Assembly: GCA_947568835.1 (NCBI GenBank)
Contig: OX387606.1
Coordinates: 8,618,001-8,682,000 of the forward strand
Source: Protonemura montana
Lineage: Eukaryota; Arthropoda; Insecta; Plecoptera; Nemouridae
Length of the DNA stretch: 64,000 nucleotides
Direction of reading: 5' to 3'
Within the stretch, counting starts at the first letter, position 1. Each line of letters begins with the position of its first letter. The position numbers and the translations under genes were made by a program. Below, piece after piece: positions 62,616 through 64,000 of the stretch. Below the pieces are notes generated by a model that saw only the letters and a program-made list of their open reading frames with translations, was not told the origin of the DNA and ran no database searches.

Positions 62616-64000
62616 TGCCGAAGAGAAGTCCCAATCATCCACGCAATAAAAATGGCAAAAGTGTAAAAATGCATCAAGAGAAACCGTCAACGCATGAGTG
62701 GGTAAGATGGTATGCGCTTCGTGCATGCTGAAAAATAATAAGGTGCACAAGGGTCTTTAATATAACGTAGATACATCCAACTTAAAGAAGTAGATTTAAA
62801 TTCAAGAAGAATATATATGTACCTATGTAGATAGTAGGCATAACATACACGAATGTATGAAATTCGAGCATATAGAGGAAGAAGACATCACCTCGACATA
62901 ATTGTAAAAGCTGGACCTGACCTCCATACCAATCAGTGCAGAGGCACTCGGCCGCTACAAAGAATACGGGCTTTCACCAGTTGGAGCCCGTCTGGAGGAA
63001 CGCCAGCCGAGCCCCGTTAACCGTACATGGATTCCGAGGGTCTATGTCTCTCACTAAAGATGTACAAATGCGCAGTCGAGCTAAGTCAGGTAAGGCTAGG
63101 TAAGTAGATAGACCACGAACTCTATTGGATATCAAATGTACTTGATCAATTAAAATGTCGATAAATAACGACCATCGGTCGATAACACGTTTACCTGTTG
63201 CATGTAGTACTCCTGCAATTTATATACCTTAAAAATCCTCCGTGAACTTCAGCCTCTCTCGTGGTCGAGTGGTTATACTGTCCGATTCCAATGCAGTAGT
63301 TCCCGTGATCGATTCTCGCCCGTGAAATGTTTTATTTTTATATGTAAACTAGAGCTTTGCGAACGCATTTTGAGTTTGGTTGTAAGATGAGCGTGGCGAT
63401 ATTAAAAGGATGACTAACTGTGAAACCGATCCATGGTACAGACCAAAGCAAAAAAGCCAAAATCGACTAAATTAAGTCAGACATTTCTCAACTACTTAAT
63501 TTTGATTTTGATTTTGAATTTACATTTTTGCAAAGTTTGTTGAAAAAGTATCAAAACATTTCGGCGGTACAACTCCAAAACGGTTATAAAACATCTGAAA
63601 TAGTTAAAAAAAAAAGAAATTAAAATAAAATAGTTTCAAAACTAAATGACTAATTTTTCAGAAAAAAACAGCGAGTTGAGAACACAAAAATCTGCTGTGC
63701 AAATTTCTTTCAAATCTGAGCAGGCCGCAAGCATGGTATCGCAAGAGCGCGAAAAAAAAACAAAAAAAACACACATACAATTTTTTTTTTTTTTTGGTAA
63801 GTGGAATTGAAGAATTTGTTTTGCTCGGTAGGCTAATAAAAAATTTAATTTACGAATAACTACAGCGAAATTGTTACAATTTGCGAGACTAATTTAGGGC
63901 ATACCTATGCCCTAAAAAGTAACAACTAAGAGAAGGAATGCATTCCTTGCTTCCACTGCTCCACAGCGTCGGCAGCCGAAGTTCTTGCAGCCTGTAGGGA
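62616..64000. other. No gene seen; tRNA-like fragment at about 63247-63335
   Basis: The sequence is AT-rich with A- and T-runs. At 63250-63330 (+) GTGGTCGAGTGGTTATACTG resembles a tRNA A box, a CCA-containing loop follows, and GTGATCGATTCTCGC is a degraded B box. This suggests another tRNA-derived SINE head. No ORF is convincing. Confidence 0.4.

Overview
This window is nuclear genomic DNA of an animal, almost certainly a protostome and probably an arthropod. Every recognisable gene is split by introns with GT-AG junctions, and the reconstructed proteins match animal families. An intronic cluster carries miR-71 followed by five miR-2/miR-13-type hairpins, an arrangement characteristic of protostomes. 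Intergenic and intronic DNA is AT-rich and holds SINEs and fold-back elements, apart from an unusual CpG-rich block of about 15 kb.

Layout, left to right. At 92-4488 (+) lies the 3' half of HELQ, a DNA repair helicase, with a complete 5S-rRNA-derived SINE in its first visible intron. EMG1 (18S rRNA pseudouridine methyltransferase) is at 4893-6669 (+). MFSD9 (12-TM transporter) is at 7440-9666 (-) and converges on EMG1, with poly(A) signals only a few bases apart. A SWAP70/DEF6-family gene (first exon not found) is at 10509-13719 (+), a malate synthase gene at 14357-17297 (+), and RSPRY1 (RING/SPRY ubiquitin ligase) at 17993-21632 (+). PPP4R1, a protein phosphatase 4 regulatory subunit, occupies 22176-51772 (+) in 15 coding exons. 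Its intron 3 alone is 13.7 kb and CpG-rich. Its intron 6 contains the miR-71/miR-2 cluster (44503-45485). A USP38/USP35-type deubiquitinase is at 53438-58460 (+). From about 58.8 kb to the end I see no convincing gene, but SINE and tRNA-like fragments are dense.

The genes do not form a pathway. They are ordinary housekeeping, repair, signalling and ubiquitin genes packed a few hundred bases to a few kb apart. The one tight functional association is PPP4R1 with the miRNA cluster: same strand and inside one intron, so the hairpins are probably processed from the PPP4R1 primary transcript or from an internal promoter upstream. Candidate short ATG exons followed by good donor sites in the CpG-rich intron (30737 and 34334) could mark such promoters.

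Exon boundaries were set by hand from splice consensus, reading-frame continuity and remembered family alignments. Totals that stay in frame across all junctions (HELQ part, EMG1, MFSD9, RSPRY1, PPP4R1, USP38) are well supported. Malate synthase has one junction that does not stay in frame at its best splice sites.
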